A DNA stretch of 64,000 nucleotides from Clostridia bacterium (GCA_910575245.1 CAJTEN010000003.1:186001-250000), one strand, 5' to 3'. Counted from the stretch's first letter, positions 25,580-35,097 are shown. Translations and numbers: made by a program. Notes: a model not told the origin generated them from the letters alone.

Positions 25580-25608
25580 ATTGTATCTTATTTTGTACAC
25601 TATGACCA
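25580..25608 (-). promoter_or_regulatory. promoter of mglBAC
   Basis: TGGTCA (25603-25608), 17 bases, TACAAT (25580-25585) on the minus strand. The weak -35 fits a promoter that needs an activator such as the YesN regulator encoded upstream. Confidence 0.5.
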
Positions 25609-25667
25609 CCGACAAAACCATTGTATATGATTTATCACTCATTTTCTATAAGAAATTCTTTGATAAT

Positions 25668-26687
25668 TTATGGATTTTCTTCGATTTTATGAATCAATAT
25701 CTCCTGCGGCGTCCAATAATACGTTCCATCCTCCAGCGGATATTCTTCCGGCAGCTCCTCTCCTAAGGCACATCCGGCCGCCAGCTCCATGATCACGCTG
25801 CCATAGCGTTCTTTATTGGCGGAAACTGTCCCCAGCAGCTTACCATTCTCCAGGGCTTCAAGTCCGGGGGTTGTACCGTCGATCCCTATTACATTAATCC
25901 TGGAGATTCCCTCGCGCTCCAAGGCGTCAATGGCACCCAGTGCCATATCATCATTATTGCTGATCACCAGCTCTATGGTATCCGGATATTCCGTCAGCCA
26001 CTGTTCCATCAGCGCAGAGGCCTGGCTTCTCTCCCAGTTGGCAATTCCTCCTGTAATCTTTTCAATAGGAACTCTGCCATCCTTCAGAGTTTGAACGGAC
26101 CATTCTGTACGGATAAGGGAATCCTGGTGGCTGGTTTCTCCCTCCAGCATTACATAACTGACCACGCCGTCGCCATTCAGATCTACTGCCTCCGGCTGCT
26201 TCCGATACAGGTCTACCACCATCTTTCCCTGCAGGACGGCTGTCTCCTTTGCATCTACACCTACATAATAGAGCTTGTCCCAACGGTTCATGTCCTCCTC
26301 CACAGGCTGGCGGTTAAAGAAAACAACCGGAACATGAGCCGTCATTGCCCTGTCTATGATAACCGACGCATCCATACGGTCCACCGGATTAATGCACAGC
26401 ACGTCACAGCCTAAAGAAATGAACCGTTCCACCTGATCATTCTGGATATTCTGGCTTCCTTTGGCATCCTGGATATCCAGCGTCACTTTAATATCGTTTT
26501 CACGTTCATATTCCTTGGCTTTTTCTTCCAGAATTCCGCGTATATTGTTGATGAAGGTATCGTCTCCGCGATACAGGCTGATACCGATGCGGATAGAAGC
26601 CTTCTCATCCTCCTGCTGAACTCCCTGGCACGAAGTCAGCATCATACATACAGCCAGGATAACTGTCAGTAATTTCATTTTTCTCAT
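25668..26687 (-). CDS. second MglB-like sugar-binding lipoprotein
   Basis: 339 residues with a lipobox LTSC (Cys 20). It has the type I periplasmic-binding fold with the calcium loop DLNGDGVVSYVM and SNNDDMALGAIDALE, so it is a paralogue of MglB, without the long acidic tether. The start at 26687 follows GAGGGG. It is the last gene of the yesN-yesM-binding-protein operon rather than of the transporter operon. It may therefore deliver sugar to the sensor, or be a second binding subunit for MglAC. Both are inference. Confidence 0.85.
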   Translation of the reverse strand: MRKMKLLTVILAVCMMLTSCQGVQQEDEKASIRIGISLYRGDDTFINNIRGILEEKAKEYERENDIKVTLDIQDAKGSQNIQNDQVERFISLGCDVLCINPVDRMDASVIIDRAMTAHVPVVFFNRQPVEEDMNRWDKLYYVGVDAKETAVLQGKMVVDLYRKQPEAVDLNGDGVVSYVMLEGETSHQDSLIRTEWSVQTLKDGRVPIEKITGGIANWERSQASALMEQWLTEYPDTIELVISNNDDMALGAIDALEREGISRINVIGIDGTTPGLEALENGKLLGTVSANKERYGSVIMELAAGCALGEELPEEYPLEDGTYYWTPQEILIHKIEENP

Positions 26688-26698
26688 TCTTTCACCCC

Positions 26699-27661
26699 TC
26701 ACTCAATAGGAAAAAGCAGTTTTTCCCAGGCCGGCTTGCGCAGATCGTCCTTTTCGATATAATAAGAATCCATTACAGTTATGGAATGGTCCGTATCTTC
26801 CAACGCCTGAATCGCCGCACGCACGCTCAGATATCCTGTACTGAAATCATCCGTCACACAGATACCCGTAATCTCGCCATGATCCAGATAGTTGAGAATG
26901 GGCATGGTATTTCCTCTTCCGTAGAGTCCTTCCACACACTTCGCAATTTCCGGGTCATCCGCCAGGATTCCTGCCGCCTGGGCCAGAAGCTCCTGATTCT
27001 CTGCCAGAAGTACCACCCTCTCTCCTTCCCTTGCTTTAAGCGCTTCCATCGCTTCCCTGATGTCGTTTTCCCTCTCCTGCATGACCTCCTGTATTTTGTA
27101 CCCTTCATCGGCAAACACTGTACGGGCGCCTTTCAGAAAAAGCAGATCCATGGTACTTCGTTTCTCCGAATCCGTAAGGATCAGCACCTGGCTTTGTGCC
27201 CCGAAATCCCCCAGCATCTCACGCGCCAGCATGCCGCCCATTTTCTCATAGTCTGTCACAATGCTGTCCACACCGCCCCCTTCCGGAGAACCTGAGCGCA
27301 GAAAGATCGCCGGAACGTTCACATACTTCTCCGTCACCCGTTCCTCGTCCACCGGAACCACAACAAGGGCATCCGCCCCATCCTGCTGTTCACGATCCAT
27401 CAACTCCATCTGCTGCTCGGCGTCTGCTTTTTCATACAGCGTGATAAAATGGACGTCTATATTGAATTCTACCGCCGCCTGATCCATCCCCTTTCGGAAA
27501 TTGCTGTAATTATCTCCGCGGACATCTTCAATGATAACGGCAATCTGATAGCTGTCCCGCTCCGGCTCCCTGATGATTAAGTCTGTAGAGCACATAAGAA
27601 ATAATATTGCCAGGAATACCACATATAAAAATATAAGTACTTTCCCCCGTCTGCCTATCAT
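26699..27661 (-). CDS. membrane-anchored periplasmic-binding-fold sensor protein (XylFII-like)
   Basis: 320 residues. An uncleaved-looking signal anchor (about 7-27) with no lipobox at its end is followed by a type I periplasmic-binding domain (IAVIIEDVRGDNYSNFRKGM, DGADALVVVPVD, ICVTDDFSTGYLSVRAAIQALE). Its 5' end overlaps the yesM stop codon region by four bases, so the two are translationally coupled. In clostridial XylFII-LytS systems an anchored binding protein presents sugar to the kinase; this protein fits that role. The ligand is unknown. Confidence 0.8.
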   Translation of the reverse strand: MIGRRGKVLIFLYVVFLAILFLMCSTDLIIREPERDSYQIAVIIEDVRGDNYSNFRKGMDQAAVEFNIDVHFITLYEKADAEQQMELMDREQQDGADALVVVPVDEERVTEKYVNVPAIFLRSGSPEGGGVDSIVTDYEKMGGMLAREMLGDFGAQSQVLILTDSEKRSTMDLLFLKGARTVFADEGYKIQEVMQERENDIREAMEALKAREGERVVLLAENQELLAQAAGILADDPEIAKCVEGLYGRGNTMPILNYLDHGEITGICVTDDFSTGYLSVRAAIQALEDTDHSITVMDSYYIEKDDLRKPAWEKLLFPIE

Positions 27662-29448
27662 ACCTGCTCCCTCTTTATCGTTTCTTCATAGATCTGTGCC
27701 GGAAGATGAATCTTTATCATGGTTCCTTCATCCGGTTCCGACCGGATCGTCAGACCATAGTTTTCACCAAAATACAGACGGATCCGTTCATTTACGTTTT
27801 TCACGCCGATTCCGGAACCACGTCTCGAAGACACATGATTTGTTTCCCCGAGAAGACTTTCCACCTGTTCGTCCGTCATCCCAAGGCCATTATCGCTTAT
27901 CTGAAACCACAAACCTTCCTCATCCCTGTATGCCTTCACGGCGATCTCGCCGTCACCATCCATAAACTCCATACCGTGATAGATCGCATTCTCCACCAGA
28001 GGCTGAAGCATCAGTTTAAGGCATACCAATCTCATCACATCCTCGCCCGCCTCAATGGTATAGACGAACTTATTCTTGAATCTTGTCTGCTGTATCATCA
28101 GATAATTGCGCACATGTTCCAATTCATCCATCACCGTAATGATGCTTTTTCCCTTGCTTAAGCTGATGCGGAAAAACCTGGCAAGTGCCGTCACAACCTT
28201 GACAGCCTCCTGCTTCTGTTCATTCTCAATCATCCATACAATGATATCCAGCGTATTGTATAGAAAATGCGGATTGATCTGTGACTGCAGGGTATCAAAT
28301 TCGCTCTTCCTCTTGGACTCATGCTCTGCTACAATATCTCCCATCAATGCCTTGATCTGTTTCGCCATATCCCCTATGGAACGTCCCAAATGTCTGATCT
28401 CGTAAGATCCTCCCATATATACCTCGGTATCCAGATCCCCGGCTTCTATCGCATTCACCGACTTCTCCAGTCTCTGGATGGGAATCGTAATCCGGGATGA
28501 AATGAATGTGTTGGTAAGTACCAGCACAAGCAGAAATGCCGCAATGATAAATATTGCAAATAGCATCAATTTCAGGTTATTCAGGGGCAGTCCGCGCTCC
28601 GGCGTAACGCTCAATAATTTCCACCCGGTATATCCCACAGATTTGACACTGACTTCCCTCCTCTCTCCATGATACTTCTCGCGATAGTTTCCGTCCCTGT
28701 ATCCTGCCGCCAAAGCAATATTTTCCGACATCTGCCCTGTCTCAATCAATTGCATCCGGGGATGATAAATCAACTCTCCGCTGCCGCTTATCATATAGAG
28801 ATATCCCTGGTTTCCCAGCGTGATATTCTCCAGAATCTGCTGTAGGCTGCTATAGCGTATATCAATCAGCAGAATTCCCTGTTCCGTCGATGTGCCGTAG
28901 GTGATCTCCACCGCACGGGTCAGGGTAATGACCCATCTGTACTGCTTTTCATTGTTGTCAAATATATACTGCACATGGGGCGTCGTAAAATGCAGATTGT
29001 CCGTTCTCTTAAGCGTGTTTCCAAACCACTGCTCTTTCGTCACATCCAGTCCGGTCTTTAAGCGTGCCGCCGGAACAGCCTCTAAAAGTTCTCCCTCTTT
29101 TGAAAGCAGCGCAATATTGGCAATACTGTCCTTATTGTTATCATACAGCAAAGTAATCTGGCTGTTGACCGATTCGGCAGTCAGATCCGCATTCTTGATG
29201 ACTCCATAGTACAGACTGTCTGACAGCTTCATGATGGTGCGCAGATACGAATCCACCGAACGGTTGACCTGTTCCAGGACAGCCTGATTCTCATCCAGCA
29301 CCGCTATGGTCAGCTGGTGGGACATCTGCATGTAGAGAACCACCCCGATCAACAAGATCACCGTCAGGGCGCTGACTGTAAAATAGATAAAGATCGTATA
29401 GCGAATGCTTGTCTTCTTTCCGTAATCCGCCAGTCGCTTCCATTCCAT
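27658..29448 (-). CDS. YesM/LytS-type sensor histidine kinase
   Basis: 596 residues. TM1 (about 17-40), a Cache-like extracytoplasmic domain (41-290), TM2 (293-315), HAMP (316-370). The His-kinase domain of the LytS type has the phospho-acceptor in QINPHFLYNTLD (His 394), and HATPase motifs ENAIYHG and DNGLGM follow. These kinases sense carbohydrate and pass phosphate to AraC-type YesN regulators. The partner regulator is 44 bases upstream and an anchored binding protein directly follows. Confidence 0.94.
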   Translation of the reverse strand: MEWKRLADYGKKTSIRYTIFIYFTVSALTVILLIGVVLYMQMSHQLTIAVLDENQAVLEQVNRSVDSYLRTIMKLSDSLYYGVIKNADLTAESVNSQITLLYDNNKDSIANIALLSKEGELLEAVPAARLKTGLDVTKEQWFGNTLKRTDNLHFTTPHVQYIFDNNEKQYRWVITLTRAVEITYGTSTEQGILLIDIRYSSLQQILENITLGNQGYLYMISGSGELIYHPRMQLIETGQMSENIALAAGYRDGNYREKYHGERREVSVKSVGYTGWKLLSVTPERGLPLNNLKLMLFAIFIIAAFLLVLVLTNTFISSRITIPIQRLEKSVNAIEAGDLDTEVYMGGSYEIRHLGRSIGDMAKQIKALMGDIVAEHESKRKSEFDTLQSQINPHFLYNTLDIIVWMIENEQKQEAVKVVTALARFFRISLSKGKSIITVMDELEHVRNYLMIQQTRFKNKFVYTIEAGEDVMRLVCLKLMLQPLVENAIYHGMEFMDGDGEIAVKAYRDEEGLWFQISDNGLGMTDEQVESLLGETNHVSSRRGSGIGVKNVNERIRLYFGENYGLTIRSEPDEGTMIKIHLPAQIYEETIKREQV

Positions 29449-29492
29449 AAAGCTCTTTTCCTTCCCCTGCCGCCGGCAAAGCCTTGGATATC

Positions 29493-31112
29493 CTAATTCA
29501 TACTGCCCTGTGTTCCCCGGTATTTAGTAGGCGAAACACCGTATCGTTTTTTAAATACATAGCTGAAATAATTCTGCTCCTGATATCCGACCTTTCCGGC
29601 GATCATATAAGTCTTATCGTCTGTCGTATTAAGCAGTTCCACTGCCTTGCCAAGACGTACCTCCGTCAGATAGTTGATATATGTCTGGCCTGTCTCTTTC
29701 TTAAACATGGTGGAAAAATATGCGGGACTCATATGCAGATGGCGGCACAACATTTCCACAGACAATTCCGGATCAGAATAATGGCTTCTGATATATTCCT
29801 TAGCCTCTTCAATCACCTTCTTCGTAGTGTTGTCACGTTCTCTGTTCATAGCTTCCCGCATGCGCCAGGCAATCGGAATCACCCGGCCTGCAAATTCCTC
29901 TCTGCGGCAGATTCCTTTTAAGACATCCTCATATTGTGCCTTGGAATCGAACATCTCATCGATATCCAGATCATACTGCTGCATCAGCCTGATCAGGCAG
30001 TTGGTAACAGATATCATATAGACCTGATACTGTCTGTCATGGACTTTGGCATCCTTCATGCATGCGGACAGTTGCGTAATCACCTGACTGATACTTTCCT
30101 GGGAACCAAATTTGACAGCCGCTGCAAGTTCCTCTTCCTCCTTCGTCGTAAGCTGCAGCTTCCCCCGTCCCACGGGTTCCACATCATTGATATAAATTAG
30201 CCTGCCTTTGCCTACGATCGCACGATATCCCAGCGCATCTACAGCTGTCTGATAGGACCAGCTGATTTCCTGCAGAGTATCGCAGCTGTGTCCGACGCCG
30301 ATTGTTACGACCACCTCCAGAACACGTTTGCTCTCCTTACAGATATCGCCTAACAAATTGATCAATCCCGTCTGGGTATTATTCTCATCGACCGCCGCGA
30401 TCACAGTAATACCTTCAACCGAATTAAATATCTCAAAACGGCAGTAAGGCCTCAGATAGTCCTCCGCCAGTCTGCGTACGGAAATAGGGATCAGTTCCTG
30501 ATGCATCGAAAGCTCTTTGGTTTCTGTCTGTTCCATTTGTTCCACACAGATCACCGCCGCCAGCCATTTACGCGCATCCAGAATATTCATTCCATATTCT
30601 TTTATCTTAAGCGCCACTGCCTCATTCGTGATGCCGCGTACCAGATCATTCAGGAAAAGTTCCCTGAGAATGGGCAGACTCCTCAGATAACTCTCTCTCA
30701 GGGAATTGATATTGCGCCGCTGCTCAATCTCCTCATCCAGGCTGTTCTTTACCCTGCCTAAGATCTGCGCCAGCTCCTGTCCGTTGACCGGCTTTAAAAT
30801 GTATTCGGTGACATTAAGCTTAATAGCCCGCTGTGCATATTCAAAATCATCGTAACCTGAAAAGATCAATATCTTCACAGAAGGATATTTCTCCCGGATC
30901 CGGGCAGTCAGGGTCAGACCGTCCATATAGGGCATACGGATATCCGTTATGACCACATCCGGCTCAGACTGTTCCATCTTCTCCAGAGCATCTTCACCGT
31001 TTTCGGCATCACCTACTACAGTGAAGCCCAGCTGTTCCCAGTCCATCTGGCGTATGATCGCTTTGCGGACCTCTTCCTCGTCATCCACCAGCATGATACG
31101 ATACAAATTCAT
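29493..31112 (-). CDS. YesN-type response regulator with AraC DNA-binding domain
   Basis: 539 residues. Receiver domain with Asp 57 (VVITDIRMPYMDG) and Lys in YILKPVN. A long middle linker follows, then two helix-turn-helix units of the AraC family (SVEMLCRHLHMSPAYFSTMFK and MIAGKVGYQEQNYFSYVFKK). The start at 31112 follows AGGA; a TTG two codons upstream is an alternative. It probably activates the mglBAC promoter downstream and perhaps its own. Confidence 0.94.
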   Translation of the reverse strand: MNLYRIMLVDDEEEVRKAIIRQMDWEQLGFTVVGDAENGEDALEKMEQSEPDVVITDIRMPYMDGLTLTARIREKYPSVKILIFSGYDDFEYAQRAIKLNVTEYILKPVNGQELAQILGRVKNSLDEEIEQRRNINSLRESYLRSLPILRELFLNDLVRGITNEAVALKIKEYGMNILDARKWLAAVICVEQMEQTETKELSMHQELIPISVRRLAEDYLRPYCRFEIFNSVEGITVIAAVDENNTQTGLINLLGDICKESKRVLEVVVTIGVGHSCDTLQEISWSYQTAVDALGYRAIVGKGRLIYINDVEPVGRGKLQLTTKEEEELAAAVKFGSQESISQVITQLSACMKDAKVHDRQYQVYMISVTNCLIRLMQQYDLDIDEMFDSKAQYEDVLKGICRREEFAGRVIPIAWRMREAMNRERDNTTKKVIEEAKEYIRSHYSDPELSVEMLCRHLHMSPAYFSTMFKKETGQTYINYLTEVRLGKAVELLNTTDDKTYMIAGKVGYQEQNYFSYVFKKRYGVSPTKYRGTQGSMN

Positions 31113-31204
31113 TGCCAATTCCTGCCTTTCTGAGTTCAGGGTATTATCCCAGGATCTGTAAGTATCGAAAACCGTAATACAGAGATTTCCTTATCTGTAA
31201 AATA

Positions 31205-31233
31205 ATGATAGCTTATGGTGGAAATTATTTCAA
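31205..31233 (-). promoter_or_regulatory. promoter of the yesN-yesM-binding protein operon
   Basis: TTGAAA (31228-31233), 17 bases, TATCAT (31205-31210) on the minus strand. Just upstream lies a tandem GATTATA GATTATA (about 31240-31260) that could be an activator site. Confidence 0.7.
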
Positions 31234-31274
31234 TAAAATGTAACTATAATCTATAATCTTTTGTGAAAGCTCCA

Positions 31275-31320
31275 AAAGCAAAAAGACTGATACCGGAATC
31301 TCTTCCTGCTATCAGTCTTG
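31275..31320 (-). terminator. terminator of the rplS operon
   Basis: AAGACTGATA/TATCAGTCTT stem followed on the minus strand by TTTGCTTTT, just after rplS. Confidence 0.85.
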
Positions 31321-31373
31321 TCGTTTACGCTGTTATCATTCACTTTATTGCCTGAATATATCAAAGCATCCCA

Positions 31374-31721
31374 TTATCTGACTAATTCTTTCACCTTAGC
31401 CTTCTTGCCGACACGGTCTCTTAAGTAGTTCAGTTTAGCACGTCTTACCTTACCTCTTCTTACTACTTCGATCTTCTCAACATTGGGAGAATGAACAGGC
31501 CATGTCTTCTCGACACCGACACCGTTGGATACTTTCCTTACCGTGAAAGTCTCTCTGCTGCTTCCGCCCTGAACCTTTAATACAGTTCCTTCGAAGATCT
31601 GGATCCTCTCGCGGTTGCCTTCCTTGATCTTACCGTAAACCTTAACGGTATCTCCAACATTAAAGCTGTCAACGTTCTCTTTTAACTGTTCTGCTTCAAT
31701 TTCTCTAATGATCTGGTTCAT
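31374..31721 (-). CDS. rplS: 50S ribosomal protein L19
   Basis: 115 residues with the L19 pattern [24 protein letters not shown] and [26 protein letters not shown]. It sits at the 30S-50S interface. The start at 31721 follows GGAGG; the longer open frame is not supported by a ribosome site. It is the last gene of the rpsP-khpA-rimM-trmD-rplS run. Confidence 0.98.
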   Translation of the reverse strand: MNQIIREIEAEQLKENVDSFNVGDTVKVYGKIKEGNRERIQIFEGTVLKVQGGSSRETFTVRKVSNGVGVEKTWPVHSPNVEKIEVVRRGKVRRAKLNYLRDRVGKKAKVKELVR

Positions 31722-31829
31722 AATCTGCCTCCTATTTCTATGGATGTTCTTAATACATTCTGTAACAGAGGACCATCTTTTTCGCAACATTAATAATTTA
31801 CCATATTGCCGAAAAAAAAGCAAGTCATT

Positions 31830-32582
31830 TTATCTGCCATTCTCGCCGCAATATTTTTCATACAGATCCGGACGGCGCTGCCTGGTTCTCTCTATGGACT
31901 GCTCCAGCCGCCATGCATCTACCCTGGCATGATCGCCGCTCAATAGTATGGCAGGTACTCTTCTGCCGTGCCAGACTTCCGGCCGGGAATACTGCGGATA
32001 CTCCAACAGGCTGTCATGGAAAGACTCCGTCACGGCAGAGTCTTCATTGTGCAGTACGCCGGGCGCCAGTCTTGCTATGGCGTCAATCATCACCATGGCC
32101 GGCAGTTCACCGCCTGTCAGCACATAGTCACCGATAGAAACCTCATCTGTCACAATCTCTTCCAGCACGCGTTCATCGATTCCCTCATAGTGTCCGCACA
32201 GAAAGATCAGATCTTCCTCCTGTGCCATCTCCTGCGCCATCTTCTGATGGAAAGTTTTGCCCTGGGGCGTTACATAGATGACTCTCGTTCTTTTCGCCGG
32301 CATGGAACAGGCATCCGCGGATGATCCGCTTCTTTGCCGCGAGGCGATCTGGTCCGCCACCGCCTGCCAGGCATCGTAAACCGGCTGAGCCTGCATTAGC
32401 ATTCCAGCACCGCCGCCATAAGTATAATCATCCACTTTACCGTGCTTATCATGCGTATAATCCCTGATATTCACTGCTTCCATGGAAATATATCCCCGCT
32501 CTGCCGCCCGCCCGAGAATACTGGTGTGCAGTCCCTGCATCACCATTTCCGGAAAAAGTGTCAGAATGTGAAAATTTATCAT
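31830..32582 (-). CDS. trmD: tRNA (guanine-N1)-methyltransferase
   Basis: Methylates G37 of tRNAs that read CNN/CGG-type codons, preventing frameshifting. 250 residues of the SPOUT knot fold. Visible motifs are FPEM near the N-terminus, DDYTYGGGAGM, LCGHYEGIDERV, and the SAM-knot IGDYVLTGGELPAM. The start at 32582 overlaps no neighbour. The segment around residues 79-100 (IASRQRSGSSADACSMPAKR) is a low-conservation insert. Confidence 0.97.
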   Translation of the reverse strand: MINFHILTLFPEMVMQGLHTSILGRAAERGYISMEAVNIRDYTHDKHGKVDDYTYGGGAGMLMQAQPVYDAWQAVADQIASRQRSGSSADACSMPAKRTRVIYVTPQGKTFHQKMAQEMAQEEDLIFLCGHYEGIDERVLEEIVTDEVSIGDYVLTGGELPAMVMIDAIARLAPGVLHNEDSAVTESFHDSLLEYPQYSRPEVWHGRRVPAILLSGDHARVDAWRLEQSIERTRQRRPDLYEKYCGENGR

Positions 32583-32612
32583 ACCTAGATCCCTTCATAT
32601 TCCTGTCCGAAA

Positions 32613-33119
32613 TTACAATAAACCGTCCATGATATGCACAGTGACCACACCCTGCTCCATATCGATATTCAGGACGCATTCTTTGATCGCCGGAAGCAGA
32701 ATCTTTGATCCGTCCTCGCGCTCCACCACATAGACGTCATTGGCTCCCGTAGCCATAACATCCTTCAAGTCACCGAGAAGTGCTCCGTCTTCCGTAACTA
32801 CCTTCATGCCGATCAGATCCGCCACAAAATATTCATCCTTCTTCAACCGGACAGCCTTGTCCCGTGTGACATAGAGTTTTGCACCTTTATATTTTTCCAC
32901 ATCGTTAATGGAATCAATTCCTTTGAACTTGACGATCACATACTGCTTAAAGAATTTGACCCCTTCAATTTCCATATCCAGACGTTCCTTGCCGGTGTCC
33001 ATAATCACATCCTTCAGTTTCCTGAAACGGGATGCATCGTCTGTTGTAGGAAATACTTTGACCTCTCCCCTGATACCGTGTGTCTGTGTAATGACTCCAA
33101 TCTGCAATTCAGCTATCAT
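32613..33119 (-). CDS. rimM: 16S rRNA processing protein RimM
   Basis: 168 residues. An N-terminal RimM beta-barrel (QIGVITQTHGIRGEVKVFPTTDD) is followed by a PRC-barrel domain (LIGMKVVTEDGALLGDLKDV). It binds S19 and helps 30S head maturation. It lies between khpA and trmD in the standard order. Confidence 0.96.
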   Translation of the reverse strand: MIAELQIGVITQTHGIRGEVKVFPTTDDASRFRKLKDVIMDTGKERLDMEIEGVKFFKQYVIVKFKGIDSINDVEKYKGAKLYVTRDKAVRLKKDEYFVADLIGMKVVTEDGALLGDLKDVMATGANDVYVVEREDGSKILLPAIKECVLNIDMEQGVVTVHIMDGLL

Positions 33120-33146
33120 ATCTCACCTTCCGATCGGCCTTCCATG

Positions 33147-33174
33147 AAAACGCCTCACAGATCACTCCGTGAGG
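33147..33174 (-). terminator. weak terminator or attenuator between khpA and rimM
   Basis: CCTCAC/GTGAGG stem with a 10-base loop, then CGTTTTC on the minus strand. The T-tract is short, so partial read-through is likely. Confidence 0.45.
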
Positions 33175-33181
33175 TCATTTC

Positions 33182-33409
33182 CTAAATGATTTCTACGTCT
33201 ACTCTTTTATTGTCTTTGGATGACGCGGCTTTCACAACAGAGCGGATTGCCTTCGCAATGCGTCCCTGTTTGCCGATCACCTTACCCATGTCCGATGCAG
33301 CAACATGAAGCTCGACGGTAATATTCTTCCCCTCTTCCTTCTCTGTAACAACTACTTCGTCCGGGTTCTCTACAAGAGCTTTGGCGATCACTTCAACCAA
33401 TTCTTTCAT
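33182..33409 (-). CDS. khpA: KH-domain RNA-binding protein KhpA
   Basis: 75 residues, a single KH domain with the GxxG loop in VIGKQGRIAKAIRSVVKAA. KhpA pairs with KhpB/Jag in Gram-positive bacteria and binds RNA, affecting cell division and elongation. It lies between rpsP and rimM, its usual place. Confidence 0.95.
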   Translation of the reverse strand: MKELVEVIAKALVENPDEVVVTEKEEGKNITVELHVAASDMGKVIGKQGRIAKAIRSVVKAASSKDNKRVDVEII

Positions 33410-33445
33410 TGTCCACCTCCAAAAGCCTTTCGTACACAGGACTAC

Positions 33446-33691
33446 TTATTTGGCAATGCCTACGCTCTTGAAAATTCTGCTGACAACTTCTGTCGGCTGA
33501 GCGCCGTCTGCTAACCATTTCTTAGCTGCCTCTTCATCCACCTTATAGGTGCTGGGATCCGTGTTAGGATCGTACGTTCCGATCTCAGCGATACATCTTC
33601 CGTCTCTCGGAGATCTGGAATCTGCTACTACAATTCTGTAATAAGGATGTTTCTTCTGTCCCATTCTTCTTAATCTGATCTTAACTGCCAT
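33446..33691 (-). CDS. rpsP: 30S ribosomal protein S16
   Basis: 81 residues from the ATG at 33691, which follows GGAGG. Typical S16 blocks are visible: [24 protein letters not shown] at the start, then GTYDPNTDP and [19 protein letters not shown]. Confidence 0.98.
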   Translation of the reverse strand: MAVKIRLRRMGQKKHPYYRIVVADSRSPRDGRCIAEIGTYDPNTDPSTYKVDEEAAKKWLADGAQPTEVVSRIFKSVGIAK

Positions 33692-33732
33692 TTTCTTTGC
33701 CTCCATGTATAATTAGTTATTTATTTGAAACC

Positions 33733-35097
33733 CTAAAACGGGAATTTCATACCACCCATGCCGCCGAACAATCCGCGTCCACGTTTACCGCCCATCATAC
33801 CGGGAAGCTGTTTCATCATCTTTTGGGACTGCTCAAACTGCTTGATAAACTTATTGACAACAGCGATATCCACACCTGCACCTCTGGCGATTCTGTGTTT
33901 TCTGCCCGGATTAAGCAGCTTCGGATTCTGGCGCTCCGCAGGCGTCATGCTCAATACGATTGCCTCCATACGGGCGAGCTGTTTCTCATCTACCATCGAC
34001 TCAATATCGCCCATTTTTCCCATACCCGGCATCATGCTCAGAATACCGGACAGGCCGCCCATATTGCGCATCTGTTTCATACTTTCCAGATAATCGTCGA
34101 AGTCAAATTTGCCCTTCTTCATGCGGGCAGCCATCTGCTTCTCTTTCTCTCCATCGAGATCCATGTTTTGCTGTGCCTTCTCGATCAGAGTCAGCACATC
34201 GCCCATTCCCAGGATCCTGCTTGCCATACGGTCCGGATAGAACTGCTCTAAGTCTGAAAGCTTCTCGCCCATACCGATATACAGGATCGGCTTGCCTGTT
34301 ACGGCCTTAATGGACAATGCTGCACCGCCTCTGGAATCACCGTCCATCTTGGAAAGGATTACGCCGTCGATTCCAATCTTCTCATCGAAGTCCTTAGCCA
34401 CATTGACAGCATCCTGTCCGGTCATGGCATCCACCACCAGCAGGCTCTGATGAACGTCTACATGATTCTTAATCTCCTGCAGTTCCGCCATCATCTCTTC
34501 GTCAATGTGAAGACGCCCCGCCGTATCTAAGATCACCACATTGTGTCCGTTCTTCTGAGCATGCTCTATCGCCGCCCTGGCAATATTGACAGGCTTATGG
34601 TTCTCTCCCATGGAGAATACCTCAACCTGCTGCTTCTCTCCGTTGATCTGTAACTGTCTGATTGCTGCCGGTCTGTATACGTCACATGCAACAAGCAGCG
34701 GTTTCTTGCCCTTCAGCTTAAGTTTCCCGGCTATCTTCGCAGTGGTGGTTGTCTTACCGGCACCCTGCAGGCCGCACATCATAATGACTGTAATTGATTT
34801 ACCCGGCTGTAACGTGATCTGTGTAGTCTCGGAACCCATCAGGGAAATCATCTCTTCGTTAACAATCTTGATAACCATCTGTCCCGGGTTCAGCCCGTTC
34901 AGAACATCTGACCCGATCGCTCTGTCTTCGACGGATTTGACAAACTGCTTAACAACCTTGAAGTTAACGTCTGCCTCCAGCAATGCCATCTTTACTTCTT
35001 TCAGAGCCGTCTTGACATCCGCCTCCGTGAGACGTCCCTTGCTTCTCAGATTCTTGAATACATTCTGCAGTTTATCTGTCAAACTTTCAAACGCCAT
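33733..35097 (-). CDS. ffh: signal recognition particle GTPase
   Basis: Recognises signal sequences at the ribosome and docks with FtsY (gene at 40914). 454 residues: N domain (1-90), G domain with GLQGAGKT (109-116), DTAGR, TKMD-like SKMDGDSRGG, and a Met-rich M domain ending in GMGGMKF. It is the second gene of the ylxM-ffh transcript. The SRP RNA gene was not found in this window. Confidence 0.98.
   Translation of the reverse strand: MAFESLTDKLQNVFKNLRSKGRLTEADVKTALKEVKMALLEADVNFKVVKQFVKSVEDRAIGSDVLNGLNPGQMVIKIVNEEMISLMGSETTQITLQPGKSITVIMMCGLQGAGKTTTTAKIAGKLKLKGKKPLLVACDVYRPAAIRQLQINGEKQQVEVFSMGENHKPVNIARAAIEHAQKNGHNVVILDTAGRLHIDEEMMAELQEIKNHVDVHQSLLVVDAMTGQDAVNVAKDFDEKIGIDGVILSKMDGDSRGGAALSIKAVTGKPILYIGMGEKLSDLEQFYPDRMASRILGMGDVLTLIEKAQQNMDLDGEKEKQMAARMKKGKFDFDDYLESMKQMRNMGGLSGILSMMPGMGKMGDIESMVDEKQLARMEAIVLSMTPAERQNPKLLNPGRKHRIARGAGVDIAVVNKFIKQFEQSQKMMKQLPGMMGGKRGRGLFGGMGGMKFPF

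Noticed and set aside
21268..31373. Mobile element or prophage as carrier of the sugar module
   Set aside because: No integrase, transposase, recombinase, tRNA target or direct repeat was seen at either end.
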